47,020 nt of DNA from Amycolatopsis circi (GTDB lineage Bacteria > Actinomycetota > Actinomycetes > Mycobacteriales > Pseudonocardiaceae). The stretch spans positions 1-47,020 of the forward strand of contig NZ_PQIA01000073.1 of the NCBI RefSeq assembly GCF_003385235.1. The letters run 5' to 3'. Within the stretch, counting starts at the first letter, position 1. Each line of letters opens with the position of its first letter. Position numbers and translations under genes: made by a program. Shown here piece after piece: positions 15,587 to 24,159 of the stretch. Under the pieces are notes generated by a model. The model did not search any database and was not told where the DNA came from. It saw only the letters and a list, made by a program, of their open reading frames with translations.

Positions 15587-16168
15587 ATGAGCAGGACACC
15601 ATTGCGGCTGTACATGTCCGTGTCGGTCGACGGGTACATCGCCGGGCCGGACGACCGGCCGGGCCAGGAACTCGGCCGCGACGGATTCCGGCTGTTCGAC
15701 TGGCTCGACGACCGGATGTCCGAGGGGATCAACGGGCAGGTGTACGCCGAGGCCTCGGCGACCGGCGCGGTGATTTCCGGACGCCGCACGTTCGAGCTGG
15801 CCAAGCGCTGGAACGGCGACCACCACGACGGCGTCCCGATCCATGTGCTCACCCACCACATCGACCCGGCCGACGAGCCGCCGGGCAGTGCGAAGTTCTA
15901 CACCGACGTCGACGCGTGCGCCGAGGAGGCCCGGGACAAAGCGGGAGACCGGGCCGTGCTGGTCCACGGCGCGGGCGCGGCTCAGGCGCTGCTGGCGGCG
16001 GGCCAGCTCGACGAACTGGAACTGCACCTAGTCCCGGTGTTGCTGGGCGAGGGGCGGCGGCTGTTCGAGCCGACCGGTCTCGGCCAGGTCGAACTGGAGC
16101 CGGTGCGGCGGCTCGAAGGCCGCGGTGTCACACATCTGCGCTACCGCATCGTCCATCGTGCCCGGTGA
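15587..16168 (+). CDS. Dihydrofolate reductase family protein (RibD C-terminal domain)
   Basis: A 193-residue protein. RLYMSVSVDGYIAGPDDRPG is the typical N-terminus of DHFR/RibD_C-like proteins. GAVISGRRTFELAKRW and VLVHGAGAAQALLAAGQLDE, then LELHLVPVLLGEGRRLF, are the conserved NADPH-fold segments. AGAGGA precedes the ATG by 6 bases. The family is abundant in actinomycetes and most members are not true DHFR or riboflavin enzymes, so the substrate is unknown. Confidence 0.88.
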   Translation: MSRTPLRLYMSVSVDGYIAGPDDRPGQELGRDGFRLFDWLDDRMSEGINGQVYAEASATGAVISGRRTFELAKRWNGDHHDGVPIHVLTHHIDPADEPPGSAKFYTDVDACAEEARDKAGDRAVLVHGAGAAQALLAAGQLDELELHLVPVLLGEGRRLFEPTGLGQVELEPVRRLEGRGVTHLRYRIVHRAR

Positions 16169-16191
16169 GGTCCGGCCGAAAAGCGCGCAGG

Positions 16192-17160
16192 TTACAGCCA
16201 GTCCTTTTTCTTGAAGGACACGTACAGGGCGGCGGAAAGAATGACGATGACCAGGGTGGACGTCCAGAATCCGGCTGTGGTCTGGAATCCGGGGTAGGGC
16301 ACGTTTTGGCCGTAGAAACCGGTGACAGCGGTCGGAATGGCGATGATTGCCGCCCAGCTGGTGACTTTTTTCATGATGGTGTTGAGGCGGTTGCCCTGAA
16401 TGTTGAGCTGCGTCTCCCGGATCGTCGTCACCAGGTCGCGCAGCGACTCCGTCCATTCCGAGGCGCGCAGGACGTGGTCGTAGATATCCTGGAAGTAGGG
16501 CTGCAGTTCGGCGTCGACGAGGTGCATGTCCCGGCGCATGACCGTGTTGACGACTTCGCGCATGGGGAGCACGACGCGCCGGATGCGCACGAGGCTCTTG
16601 CGCAGAGCGAATGAGCGCCGCTGCATGTCGGCGTAGCGGGGACGTTCGTCGAACACGAGGTCTTCGAGTTCCTCGATCTGCTCGTCGAGCGATTGCACGA
16701 CCTCGAAATGACCGTCGACGATGTGGTCGAGCAGCCCGTGCAGCAGGAATCCGACGCCGTTTTTCGCCAGATCCGCGGCGGAGTCCCAGCGGGCGACGAC
16801 CGCGTCGACCGGGAAATTCTCGTCTTTGCGGACGGTGACCAGGGCTTGGCCGGTGATGAAGGCCGCGAGTTCCGATACGAGCAGTGTTCCGTCGGTGTCG
16901 AGCGCGGCCGAATAGGCGGTCAGGAAGGCGTGGGAATCGTACCGGTCGAGTTTCGCGCGTTGGTGTTCGTGCACGGCGTCTTCCACCGCGAGGGGGTGCA
17001 GGCCGAGTTCTTCGCTGATGGCGGCCAGGTCCTCCTCGGTCGGAGCGCAGAAGTCCAGCCACACAGTGGTTTCAGGGTCGGCGAGGTAGTCGGACACCTC
17101 CGCGACCGGGATCCCTTCGGCCGCAAGCACTCCGTCGCGATACACCCGCGTGCGTGCCAT
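16192..17160 (-). CDS. corA: CorA-family magnesium/cobalt transporter
   Basis: A 322-residue protein: an N-terminal cytoplasmic alpha/beta domain, a long coiled helix (about 150-260), then two C-terminal helices (about 263-283 and 292-316). The pore-mouth motif usually written YGMN reads YGQN here (TGFYGQNVPYPGF), a variant also found in other actinobacterial CorA-like proteins. The C-terminus is basic (FKKKDW). Family members form pentameric divalent-cation channels. The Met-to-Gln change leaves the transported ion (Mg, Co, Zn) less certain. Confidence 0.88.
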   Translation of the reverse strand: MARTRVYRDGVLAAEGIPVAEVSDYLADPETTVWLDFCAPTEEDLAAISEELGLHPLAVEDAVHEHQRAKLDRYDSHAFLTAYSAALDTDGTLLVSELAAFITGQALVTVRKDENFPVDAVVARWDSAADLAKNGVGFLLHGLLDHIVDGHFEVVQSLDEQIEELEDLVFDERPRYADMQRRSFALRKSLVRIRRVVLPMREVVNTVMRRDMHLVDAELQPYFQDIYDHVLRASEWTESLRDLVTTIRETQLNIQGNRLNTIMKKVTSWAAIIAIPTAVTGFYGQNVPYPGFQTTAGFWTSTLVIVILSAALYVSFKKKDWL

Positions 17161-17355
17161 GACAGGCCCGCGCTCAGAACGAAAACGCCAGGTCACCGGC
17201 AAGGGCAGGGGAAGATATCGCGGCAACCAGCACGTCAGCAGCTCCAAACGCATCGCGGAACCGGCCCGTTCACGGCGAACGGGCCACCGGCGCACCCTCT
17301 ACGAGAGCCGCTGTGAGGACACTGAGAACCGGGCTGCCCGGTTCGGCGAAACGAG

Positions 17356-17382
17356 GTTTCGGCGCGGCGGCGACGGGGGATA
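17356..17382 (+). promoter_or_regulatory. Candidate stress-sigma (SigB/SigF-like) promoter for csbD
   Basis: GTTTC (17356-17360) and GGGATA (17377-17382) are 16 bases apart, close to the GTTT ... GGGTAT pattern of SigB/SigF-type factors. It lies about 48 bases upstream of the csbD-like ATG. CsbD is a SigB regulon member in Bacillus; control here is inferred. Confidence 0.4.
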
Positions 17383-17429
17383 CCCGGGAGGCCCGGACCG
17401 GCGAGGTCCAGCGAGGAAAGGACTCCGCG

Positions 17430-17615
17430 ATGAGCACTGCCGACAAAGCCCGGAACAAGGCGGAGGAGCTGAAAGGCCGGGCCAAGGAAACCGTCGGCAA
17501 GGCGACCGGCAACGAGCAGTGGGAAGCCGAAGGCAAAGCCGAGCAGGGCAAAGGGAATCTGAAACAAGCGGGCGAAAAGGTCAAGGACGCGGTCAAGGAC
17601 GTCGTCGACGACTGA
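17430..17615 (+). CDS. CsbD-family stress protein
   Basis: A 61-residue, highly charged helical protein (DKARNKAEELKGRAKETVGK, then ATGNEQWEAEGKAEQGKGNL), typical of CsbD. The GAGGAAAGGA region precedes the ATG. Family members are general-stress proteins of unknown biochemical role. A small membrane protein and an AI-2E family transporter follow, possibly as a stress-linked group. Confidence 0.9.
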   Translation: MSTADKARNKAEELKGRAKETVGKATGNEQWEAEGKAEQGKGNLKQAGEKVKDAVKDVVDD

Positions 17616-17643
17616 CGCTCGGTCACACCCGCGCAGGAGGCTT

Positions 17644-17675
17644 GGCGGGGCCGCGCCGCGAGGTGCGGCCCCGCC
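17644..17675. terminator. GC-rich hairpin after csbD-like gene
   Basis: Perfect 11-bp stem (17644-17654 with 17665-17675) and a 10-base loop, no U-tract. It probably ends csbD transcription. Confidence 0.5.
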
Positions 17676-17720
17676 GCACAGCCGTTCGCGGCGTGCCGCC
17701 GAATCAACGAGGAGAAGAAC

Positions 17721-17888
17721 ATGCTGGCATTGCTGGGTTTGCTGTTGGTGATCTGGGTCGTGTGCATCGTGGTCGGGATCGCCGTGAAAGGATTGTTCTG
17801 GCTGCTGATCATCGGCGCGATCCTGTTCGTCGCCACCGCGGTGATCGGCTTCGTGAAACGCGAAGCGCTCGGGCGCGGCAAGGGCTGA
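17721..17888 (+). CDS. Small hydrophobic membrane protein, 55 residues
   Basis: Reads MLALLGLLLVIWVVCIVVGI, then AVKGLFWLLIIGAILFVATA, then VIGFVKREALGRGKG. Two closely spaced hydrophobic stretches are followed by a basic tail. GAGGAG (17709-17714) precedes the ATG by 6 bases. Proteins of this type are common in actinomycetes (LPXTG-less, hydrophobic, often near stress genes) but lack a known role. Confidence 0.75.
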   Translation: MLALLGLLLVIWVVCIVVGIAVKGLFWLLIIGAILFVATAVIGFVKREALGRGKG

Positions 17889-17942
17889 CCCCGCTCGCGT
17901 CGACACCGCCCGCGCCGCGTTCAGAGACGAAGAGGTGACCTG

Positions 17943-19160
17943 GTGGCCGTTCAAGACGGACAGCTCCCCACGCGGCGGATCGCCGGCGGCGGCCGGCCGC
18001 GGCACCGGGACGCCGCTGACGCCGTGCCCTGGTCGTTGCGAGTCGCGGCGGCGACCGGGTGGCGGTTCCTTGTCGTCGCCGTGACGATCGGCGTGCTCGC
18101 CTGGGTGCTGGGCTACTTGGCGACCGTGACGGTTCCGGTGGGGATCGCGTTGCTCCTGTCCGCCCTGTTCGCGCCGCTGGTGGACCGGCTGGTGCGCTGG
18201 CACGTGCCCCGGGCGCTGGCCGCCTTGACCGCGATCATCGTCGGGCTCGCGGTGCTCGGCGGCGTGCTGACCCTGGTGATCACCACCGTCACCGCGAGTC
18301 TTCCGGCTCTGCAGAGCCAGATCGACGCCAGCCTCGGCAACATCAACAAGTGGCTGCAGGACGGCCCGCTGCACCTGACGCACGCCCAGCTGCAAGAGCT
18401 GCTCAACAATGCGGTGAGCACCATCCGGGGCAGTACCTCGGAGCTGACCAGCCGGGCGCTGTCCACCGCGGCGGCGGTCGGCGGCACGATGACCGAAGCG
18501 CTGCTGGCACTGTTCGTGCTCATTTTCTTTCTCTACAGCGGCAGCCAGGTGTGGCGATTCGCTCTCCGGATCGTCCCGCCGGCGATGCGCGACGAAGTCG
18601 ACGTCGCCGGACGCCGGGGTTTCGCCTCCCTGGTCAGCTACGTGCGCGCCACTGCCGGCGTAGCCTGCGTCGACGCCGTGTGCATCGGAATCGGCATCTG
18701 GCTGGTCGGAGTGCCGCTCGCGGTCCCGCTGGCCGCGCTGATCTTCATCGGCGCCTTCGTCCCGATCGTCGGCGCGGTCATCGCGGGCGCGGTCGCCGTG
18801 CTGATCGCCTTGGTGGCCAAGGGTTTCATCGCCGCGATCATCGTGCTGGCCGTCCTGGTGGCGGTGATGCAACTCGAGAGCCACGTCCTTCAGCCATTCC
18901 TGCTCGGACGCGCGGTCCGGCTGCATCCGCTGGCCGTGGTCGTCGGCATCGCGCTCGGCCTCGAAATCGCCGGAATCGTCGGCGCTCTCCTTGCCGTGCC
19001 CATCCTCGCCGTCGCCAAGTCCGCCGTCGGGTCCCTGCTCCGGGACCCGCAGCTGGAACCCGGCGACGTCAACCCGCTCCGCCCGGCGAACGCTCGTGCC
19101 GTGCCCGACCAGCCGGACACCGCCGCCGAGGGAGAACCGCCAGGCGAAACTTCCGAGTGA
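17943..19160 (+). CDS. AI-2E family transporter (PerM/YdiK-like)
   Basis: A 405-residue membrane protein with about seven to eight helices. Two N-terminal helices (about 40-85) are followed by an extracytoplasmic helical domain (TTVTASLPALQSQIDASLGN ... LQELLNNAVSTI), then C-terminal helices with AALIFIGAFVPIVGAVIAGA and LESHVLQPFLLGRAVRLHPL, the family signature. The proline-rich tail after residue 375 is probably disordered. Proposed substrates across the family include autoinducer-2 and Na+(Li+)/H+ exchange; neither is assured here. GTG start at 17943 after GAAGAGGTG. Confidence 0.85.
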   Translation: MAVQDGQLPTRRIAGGGRPRHRDAADAVPWSLRVAAATGWRFLVVAVTIGVLAWVLGYLATVTVPVGIALLLSALFAPLVDRLVRWHVPRALAALTAIIVGLAVLGGVLTLVITTVTASLPALQSQIDASLGNINKWLQDGPLHLTHAQLQELLNNAVSTIRGSTSELTSRALSTAAAVGGTMTEALLALFVLIFFLYSGSQVWRFALRIVPPAMRDEVDVAGRRGFASLVSYVRATAGVACVDAVCIGIGIWLVGVPLAVPLAALIFIGAFVPIVGAVIAGAVAVLIALVAKGFIAAIIVLAVLVAVMQLESHVLQPFLLGRAVRLHPLAVVVGIALGLEIAGIVGALLAVPILAVAKSAVGSLLRDPQLEPGDVNPLRPANARAVPDQPDTAAEGEPPGETSE

Positions 19161-19737
19161 GCCGCGGACCCTGGACAAATAGCCTCGGCCAACGGTGCCA
19201 GCCAGCGCTGACGTCGTCTGGGCTCGCCGCGGCGGCAGCCCGAACTGCAAGATCACCGCAGCTTCTCAGCGCCGCTGTCGTGGACGCCGGAAGCCCGCTC
19301 ATCACCGCGACTACGGCCGTTCGCGGGACACCGCTCTCAACACGTTTTCAGGCACGAACTCGACCGGGCGGCCATACCAGTCGCGCGCTTGGCGCAGAAG
19401 CTCCTTGCGTAGCTTCGGGATCCGTCGTCCGGCGGAACGAGGGCAGGGCGGGAAGCACCTCGACCCCGATAACTGCCGTTCCTGCGCGCGTTCGCCGACA
19501 GCCAGTTCGCTGCCTTCGGTCTCGTCGACCCGGACGCGCTGCGGTGCTGCATGACCGGGATCAGGCTGCCAGCCTCCTTCTCCGCCGAAGTCCGCTCTCA
19601 ACCACGTCGCTTCGGCAATGTCGCCGCCATTTTGCCGGAGGACCGGGTCAGCCCGTCGCGAACTCTCGCAATGCCACCCCGAAACTCGCAAGATCCACTG
19701 GCCGGAACATCGCCGCTCGCCGTGGGGTCGCGTGCCT
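19161..19737. other. Intergenic region, possible degraded gene
   Basis: No recognised gene. The minus strand at about 19320-19400 reads LRKELLRQARDWYGRPVEFV followed by PENVLRAVSRER, which looks protein-like and may be a remnant of an unknown gene. Confidence 0.4.
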
Positions 19738-20409
19738 TTACCCGCCTGAGGCGAGTCGCCGCAGCAGCGACGAGAGTCCGTCGGGGGCCCGGCCGGTCAA
19801 CCGGGCGCTTGTATGCACGACCGCGCCCGGTTCCACTCCGATCCGGTATCCGGCTTCCCTGAGCCGCCGCCACAGCGAGTGGTCCTCGCCGGTGGCCGCG
19901 CGGCCGAACCCGCCGACCGCGGTGTAGGCGTCGGCTCGCACGGCAAGGTTCGCGCCGTAGACGTTCTCGGTCGTGTCCACGATCTCGCGGTACCGCGCGG
20001 CCGCGTTCGGACCCCCCGGGACTGCGCCGACGAGGTGTGCGGGGCCGGTCGTGGCGTGCCAGCCGCGGCGGGCGCGGGCGAGGTGCCGCGCTGCCCAGTG
20101 CTGGTCGACTTCGGTGTCGGCGTCCGTGTTGAGCAACAACGCCTCTCGTGTGGAAAGCCGGGACAGCGCCGTTTGACAGCCCAGATCGCGGACCTCGCCG
20201 ATCGTGCGCGGCGCGTTCGCGACCATGACGTCGGCCAGCGTGCTGGCCCGATCGGCCGTGTCGTCGACGCAGCGGTCGGCGACCACGACCACCGCGCGTT
20301 CCACCGAGACCGGCAGGCGCAGCAGCGACCGGCGGACTGCGTGCAAGCACTGGGAAACCGAGGCAGCCTCGTCGCGCGCGGGCACGACGACTCCTACGGC
20401 GGCGATCAC
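19738..20409 (-). CDS. Glycosyltransferase family 2 (GT-A fold)
   Basis: A 223-residue protein. GVVVPARDEAASVSQCLHAV is the nucleotide-sugar-binding start of a GT-A enzyme, LLLNTDADTEVD carries the metal-binding D-x-D (Asp96-x-Asp98), and ATGEDHSLWRRLREAGYRIG holds the acidic catalytic region. There are no membrane helices, so it is soluble. The GTG at 20409 overlaps the preceding stop (GTGA). It is the last gene of a four-gene operon and probably transfers a sugar to the product of the upstream deacetylase/methyltransferase and redox enzymes (inference). Confidence 0.85.
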   Translation of the reverse strand: MIAAVGVVVPARDEAASVSQCLHAVRRSLLRLPVSVERAVVVVADRCVDDTADRASTLADVMVANAPRTIGEVRDLGCQTALSRLSTREALLLNTDADTEVDQHWAARHLARARRGWHATTGPAHLVGAVPGGPNAAARYREIVDTTENVYGANLAVRADAYTAVGGFGRAATGEDHSLWRRLREAGYRIGVEPGAVVHTSARLTGRAPDGLSSLLRRLASGG

Positions 20410-21671
20410 CGCCGCCTCAATACGTCCATGCGGAACTGCTCGTCGAGGTGGGTCACCAGCGTTTCCAGCGCGGGATGCGCGGCGAGGCGCTCGTGCACCC
20501 CGGCGGCGTCGTGGGGCGCCTCGGGAGCCCACGGCAGCCAGTGCACGGCTACCAGATCGCCTCCGGGACGCAGCGCGGCGACGGACGCTTCGATCGTCTT
20601 TTCGAGGTCCGCTTCGTCGAGGTAGTAGAGCAATTCGCTGTACACGAACAGATCCACCGGCCCGGACGGCAACGCGTGCGGAACCAGCCCCTGCCGCACC
20701 TCCGCACCCGGCGCCGCTGTCCGCGTCCGCTCCACCGCAGACGGGACCGGATCGAACGCGACCAGCCGATCGCACCGTCCGGCCAGCTCCCGCGTGAGCA
20801 CCCCCGTGCCGCAGCCCGGTTCCACGACGGTGCCGTAGCGTTCCCGCGGCAGCGACGCCAGCAGCAGCGACCGTTTCCGCCGCTCGTACCAGCTCGTCCC
20901 GACCTGCCACGGATCATCGGCTTCCTGGTACAGCGCGGCGAATCGCTCGACTGGGGCCGACGTTTCGGGCGGCTGCCGGAAGAACGTCTCGAACGGGCGG
21001 TCGAAGTGCGCCAGGACCTCGGCGGGGAGGATCGGGTCCTCACCGCGCGGGCCGCGCTTCAGCTGCGTCGTGAACTCGCCGACGGCCGCGGCTTTCGCCG
21101 TGCGCTCCGAGGGCGTCAGCCGGTAGGAATGTGCTTGCCGCCACGGGATGTCCGGCGCGTCCGGAGCCCGCCAGTGCCACATCCAGATCGGGTACGACCA
21201 GCGGTGCGCCGAAGCCGGTGCCGCCGCCAAAGCCGCCCGTCCGGCCGCTTGGTGGTCCGGGTGCGGGTCGTCGGGCCACGGCAGCAAGCACAGGTCGCGG
21301 TCCGCCGCGTGCTCGCGGAGGGCGTCGGTCAGCTCCCCGGCGTGCGCGGTGAGGTCGGAATCGGGCAGGCCCAGCCAGATCGGTTCCACGTCGAGTCCTT
21401 GCGCGGCAAGGGAACGCTCCAGCTCTTCGCGTCGTGCGCGACCCAGCTCGGCGCGTTCCGCGGCACCGGATTCGGGGAAAGCCGCTTCGCCGTCGGTGGC
21501 GACGACCAAGGTCACCTCGGTGCCCGCCGCGTGCAGGTGCTGGAGCAGCCCGCTCGCGCCGAGCGTTTCGTCATCGGGGTGCGCAGCCACGACCAGCGCC
21601 CGCCGGAACTCCTGTTCCGGCCAAGCGGGGAAGGTGCGCGTCCACTCGTCCTCGGGCACGAACGGCCTCAT
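20406..21671 (-). CDS. Bifunctional PIG-L deacetylase / SAM-dependent methyltransferase
   Basis: A 421-residue fusion. Residues 20-200 are a PIG-L/LmbE zinc deacetylase: AHPDDE (31-35) and HPDH (137-140) give the metal ligands and catalytic Asp. Residues 240-420 are a class I methyltransferase: VVEPGCGTGVLTREL (motif I, about 283-297) and DLFVYSELLYYLDEADL. PIG-L enzymes remove N-acetyl groups from amino sugars, as in mycothiol or teicoplanin-type aglycone maturation. The fused methyltransferase resembles NodS-like N-methyltransferases, suggesting deacetylation then N-methylation of one amino sugar or amine (inference). Coupled to both neighbours by 4-base overlaps. Confidence 0.88.
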   Translation of the reverse strand: MRPFVPEDEWTRTFPAWPEQEFRRALVVAAHPDDETLGASGLLQHLHAAGTEVTLVVATDGEAAFPESGAAERAELGRARREELERSLAAQGLDVEPIWLGLPDSDLTAHAGELTDALREHAADRDLCLLPWPDDPHPDHQAAGRAALAAAPASAHRWSYPIWMWHWRAPDAPDIPWRQAHSYRLTPSERTAKAAAVGEFTTQLKRGPRGEDPILPAEVLAHFDRPFETFFRQPPETSAPVERFAALYQEADDPWQVGTSWYERRKRSLLLASLPRERYGTVVEPGCGTGVLTRELAGRCDRLVAFDPVPSAVERTRTAAPGAEVRQGLVPHALPSGPVDLFVYSELLYYLDEADLEKTIEASVAALRPGGDLVAVHWLPWAPEAPHDAAGVHERLAAHPALETLVTHLDEQFRMDVLRRR

Positions 21672-22627
21672 GCCCGGCCCTCCGCGAGCACAGCACGGCC
21701 GAGCGCCGCGAGGTCCCGTTCGCCGTGGTGCTGGCGGATGAACACTTGCAGGTCCGCCACCTGCTGCGCGAACCGCCGGTCCCGGCACAGCAGCCCGGGC
21801 CCGGTGATCCGCGGTGCCAGGTCGACTACGTCGCGCGCGGTCCGTTCGACGCTCGCGCGGCACGTGTCGTTCTCCAGCCCCGGGTCCGCGGCCCGCTCGA
21901 TCGTGCCCGCGGTGGCGGTGAGCAATTCCTCCGAGCCCCGCAGCGCCGCGTGCAGCGCGCCGAGGTGCGCGAGCTGGTGTTCGTCCGCCTTGGTGCGCAG
22001 GCTCTCGCAGACGCTGTCGACCACGCCCGCCGCACCGCCCAGCCATACCGCCGCGACACCGGCGCCGCCGCGCACGAACCCGCGCCGCGCGACGTACCAG
22101 CCAGGCGGCCCGACTTCGCGGAGCACCGGGACGTCGTCGAACACCGCGTCGCCGCTGTCGGAGGCGTCCATACCGACCGACTGCCACGCGTCCGGGTGCC
22201 GCTGGACGCCGCGCGCGGTCAGGTCGACCTCGACGAGCTGGTCGCCGGCCACGACGAGCGCGCGGTCCAGTAGGGTGAGCCCGGAGCAGAACCGGGTGGT
22301 GCCGGACAATCGTCCATTGTGGAGCGAGGAGCCGGTGCCGCTCGATTTGGAGGCCCAGACGCCGTACAGCGCCTGGGGTTCCGCGGCGAGACCCGCTTCG
22401 GCGAGGATCGCGGTCGCGTCGGCGTGCCCCTCGGCGAGCCGGCCCAGCGCGAGGTCGCGGCGGCCGAACCCGGCGAGCGCGGACCACCGCCGCCGCAGCT
22501 CGCCGCCGCCCGGCAGGGGCAGGTCGAGCGTGCCGGAGGCGAGCATTCTCCGCAGCTCCCCGCCCAGCGTTTCCGGAGTGCGGGGGAGCGGGAGAGGCTT
22601 GGGCGGGGCATCCTCCAACAGGGTCAT
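21668..22627 (-). CDS. Divergent acyl-CoA dehydrogenase-like flavoprotein
   Basis: A 319-residue protein. The middle beta-domain segment ASKSSGTGSSLHNGRLSGTT followed by CSGLTLLDRALVV matches acyl-CoA dehydrogenases, and the C-terminal half is helical (LGALHAALRGSEELLTATAG). The protein is shorter than the usual 380-400 residues; the N-terminal helical domain is reduced and the YEGTNEIQ-type end is not present. The catalytic base cannot be assigned. It may act as an oxidase/hydroxylase-like flavoprotein on a carrier-free substrate, with the flavin reductase at 22624 as electron partner (inference). Confidence 0.72.
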   Translation of the reverse strand: MTLLEDAPPKPLPLPRTPETLGGELRRMLASGTLDLPLPGGGELRRRWSALAGFGRRDLALGRLAEGHADATAILAEAGLAAEPQALYGVWASKSSGTGSSLHNGRLSGTTRFCSGLTLLDRALVVAGDQLVEVDLTARGVQRHPDAWQSVGMDASDSGDAVFDDVPVLREVGPPGWYVARRGFVRGGAGVAAVWLGGAAGVVDSVCESLRTKADEHQLAHLGALHAALRGSEELLTATAGTIERAADPGLENDTCRASVERTARDVVDLAPRITGPGLLCRDRRFAQQVADLQVFIRQHHGERDLAALGRAVLAEGRA

Positions 22628-23787
22628 CGTGCGTCCTCCAGGCGACGGCGCTCGCGGATCAGGTCACTGCCTCGTTCGTAGTCCTCGTCGGCCTCATGGG
22701 TGAGCACGCCGACCACGACGCCGTCGCGCTCGTACCAGACGGTGAACGCGCCGTCGCGCGAGGCAGGCCACGCGTGGTCGTACCCGTCGCCCCACGCGGC
22801 GTACTTGAGCGTCCGGTCGCCGATCTCCGACCAGAACCCCGGCACGGCGTCCCACACCGCTTCGGCGCCCGCGGCCGTGCGACCGGCGATTTCTCCCATG
22901 GCCAGCCCCTCGCCCCAGTGTTCGACGGGCAACGCTCGGCCGGCGGAAGCGTTGTGCGCGAGCGCGACGTCGCCCGCCGCGCAGATTCCGGCGCGACTGG
23001 TGCGCATGCGTTCGTCGGTCCGGATCCGGCCGTTCTCGATCGTCAGTCCGGCCTTCTCCGCCAATTCGACGCGCGGCCGGACGCCGGTCGCCAGGAGCAC
23101 CAGACCGGTGTCGAGGTCCCATCCGGTGTCGGTGCGCACGCGCCGTCCGCCGGTGATGGAGACCAGGCTGGTTTCGCGCAGCAGCCGGACGCCTTCGGCG
23201 GCGAGCCAGCCCGCGATCAGTTCCCCCGCGTCGCGGCCGAGGCGTTGCCGCTGCGGCACGGTGTCCGGGCACAGCAAGGTGACGCCCAAACCCAGTCGTG
23301 ACAGGGAAACCGCGGCTTCGCAGCCGATGAACCCGGCACCGACGACGATCGCCTCGTCCGCGTCCGCAGCCGCGTCGCGAAGCTCGGCGGAACTGCGGCG
23401 CGATCTGAGCACCCGTACCGCCTCGTGGTCGGCACCGGGCAAGTCCGGCCGTATCGGCTCGGCACCGGTGGCGAGCACGCACTGCGTGAACGGGTGGACC
23501 CGGCCCGCCGCCGTGCGCACTTCGCCGTCGTTCAGTTCGACGACCGGGTCCCCGAGCGCGAGCCCGATGTCGAGGTCCTGGTAGACCTCCTTGTCCATTA
23601 AGGAGATTTCGTCCTCTGTGGTCTCCCCGCGCAAGAAGTCCTTCGACAACGGCGGCCGCTCGTAAGGTGGATCGTCGTCGGCGCTGAGAAGGCGGACTTC
23701 GCCGGTTCCGCCGGCTTCGCGGTAGGCGCGGGCAGCCGAGACCCCGGCCGGCCCGCTGCCGACCACCACGAGCTGTTCTGCACTCAT
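22624..23787 (-). CDS. FAD/NAD(P)-dependent oxidoreductase, ferredoxin-reductase-like
   Basis: A 387-residue protein with an FAD motif VVVGSGPAGVSAARAYREAG (about 7-26), the hallmark PPYERPPLSKDFL, an NAD(P)-binding motif AIVVGAGFIGCEAAVSLSRL (about 146-165), and the second FAD motif ICAAGDVALAHN. This is the rubredoxin/putidaredoxin-reductase group. No ferredoxin or P450 gene is beside it. Its stop overlaps the next gene's start (ATGA at 22624). First gene of the four-gene operon; probably supplies electrons to the flavoprotein downstream. Confidence 0.88.
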   Translation of the reverse strand: MSAEQLVVVGSGPAGVSAARAYREAGGTGEVRLLSADDDPPYERPPLSKDFLRGETTEDEISLMDKEVYQDLDIGLALGDPVVELNDGEVRTAAGRVHPFTQCVLATGAEPIRPDLPGADHEAVRVLRSRRSSAELRDAAADADEAIVVGAGFIGCEAAVSLSRLGLGVTLLCPDTVPQRQRLGRDAGELIAGWLAAEGVRLLRETSLVSITGGRRVRTDTGWDLDTGLVLLATGVRPRVELAEKAGLTIENGRIRTDERMRTSRAGICAAGDVALAHNASAGRALPVEHWGEGLAMGEIAGRTAAGAEAVWDAVPGFWSEIGDRTLKYAAWGDGYDHAWPASRDGAFTVWYERDGVVVGVLTHEADEDYERGSDLIRERRRLEDAR

Positions 23788-24159
23788 GTGCGCCAGATAC
23801 CCGTTTTCCGGTGCCCGGACACGTTGGGAGCAGAGGGCTCAGGGCTGAGACACCGGATGCCTTGATTAGCCCACAGGGGCCAGCTCCCGCATGCACGGCC
23901 GAGCTGCGATTGGTCTTTTACCCGAGTAGCGGGGCGCCTGCGAAGTCCTCGAAGGACTGGCTGGCCTGATGCCGGGCCAGCCGCGACCCGCGCCGGGCAC
24001 CCGAATCCAGCCGGGCAAGTCGGGCAACCGGCGACCCTGGAGGTGGGGTAAGCGCCTTGGCGCGCTTACGATGTCGACGTCACCCACGCGGGTGCCCGGC
24101 AGACTTTGCCGTCCGGTTGGACGGGCGAGGCGGCACCAGGTTCGGAGGACCAGCGCCCC
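23788..24159. other. Intergenic region upstream of the four-gene operon
   Basis: No intact gene. It should hold the promoter of the operon reading left from 23787. The right side merges into a degraded membrane-protein gene. Confidence 0.5.

Noticed and set aside
17235..19256. Long minus-strand frame opposite csbD, the small membrane protein and the AI-2E family gene
   Set aside because: Composition is Asp/Arg/Gln/His-rich, as expected of an antisense shadow; the plus-strand genes have clear families.
20448..22703. Long plus-strand frame opposite the PIG-L and acyl-CoA-dehydrogenase-like genes
   Set aside because: Shadow of well-supported minus-strand genes; no recognisable domain or start.
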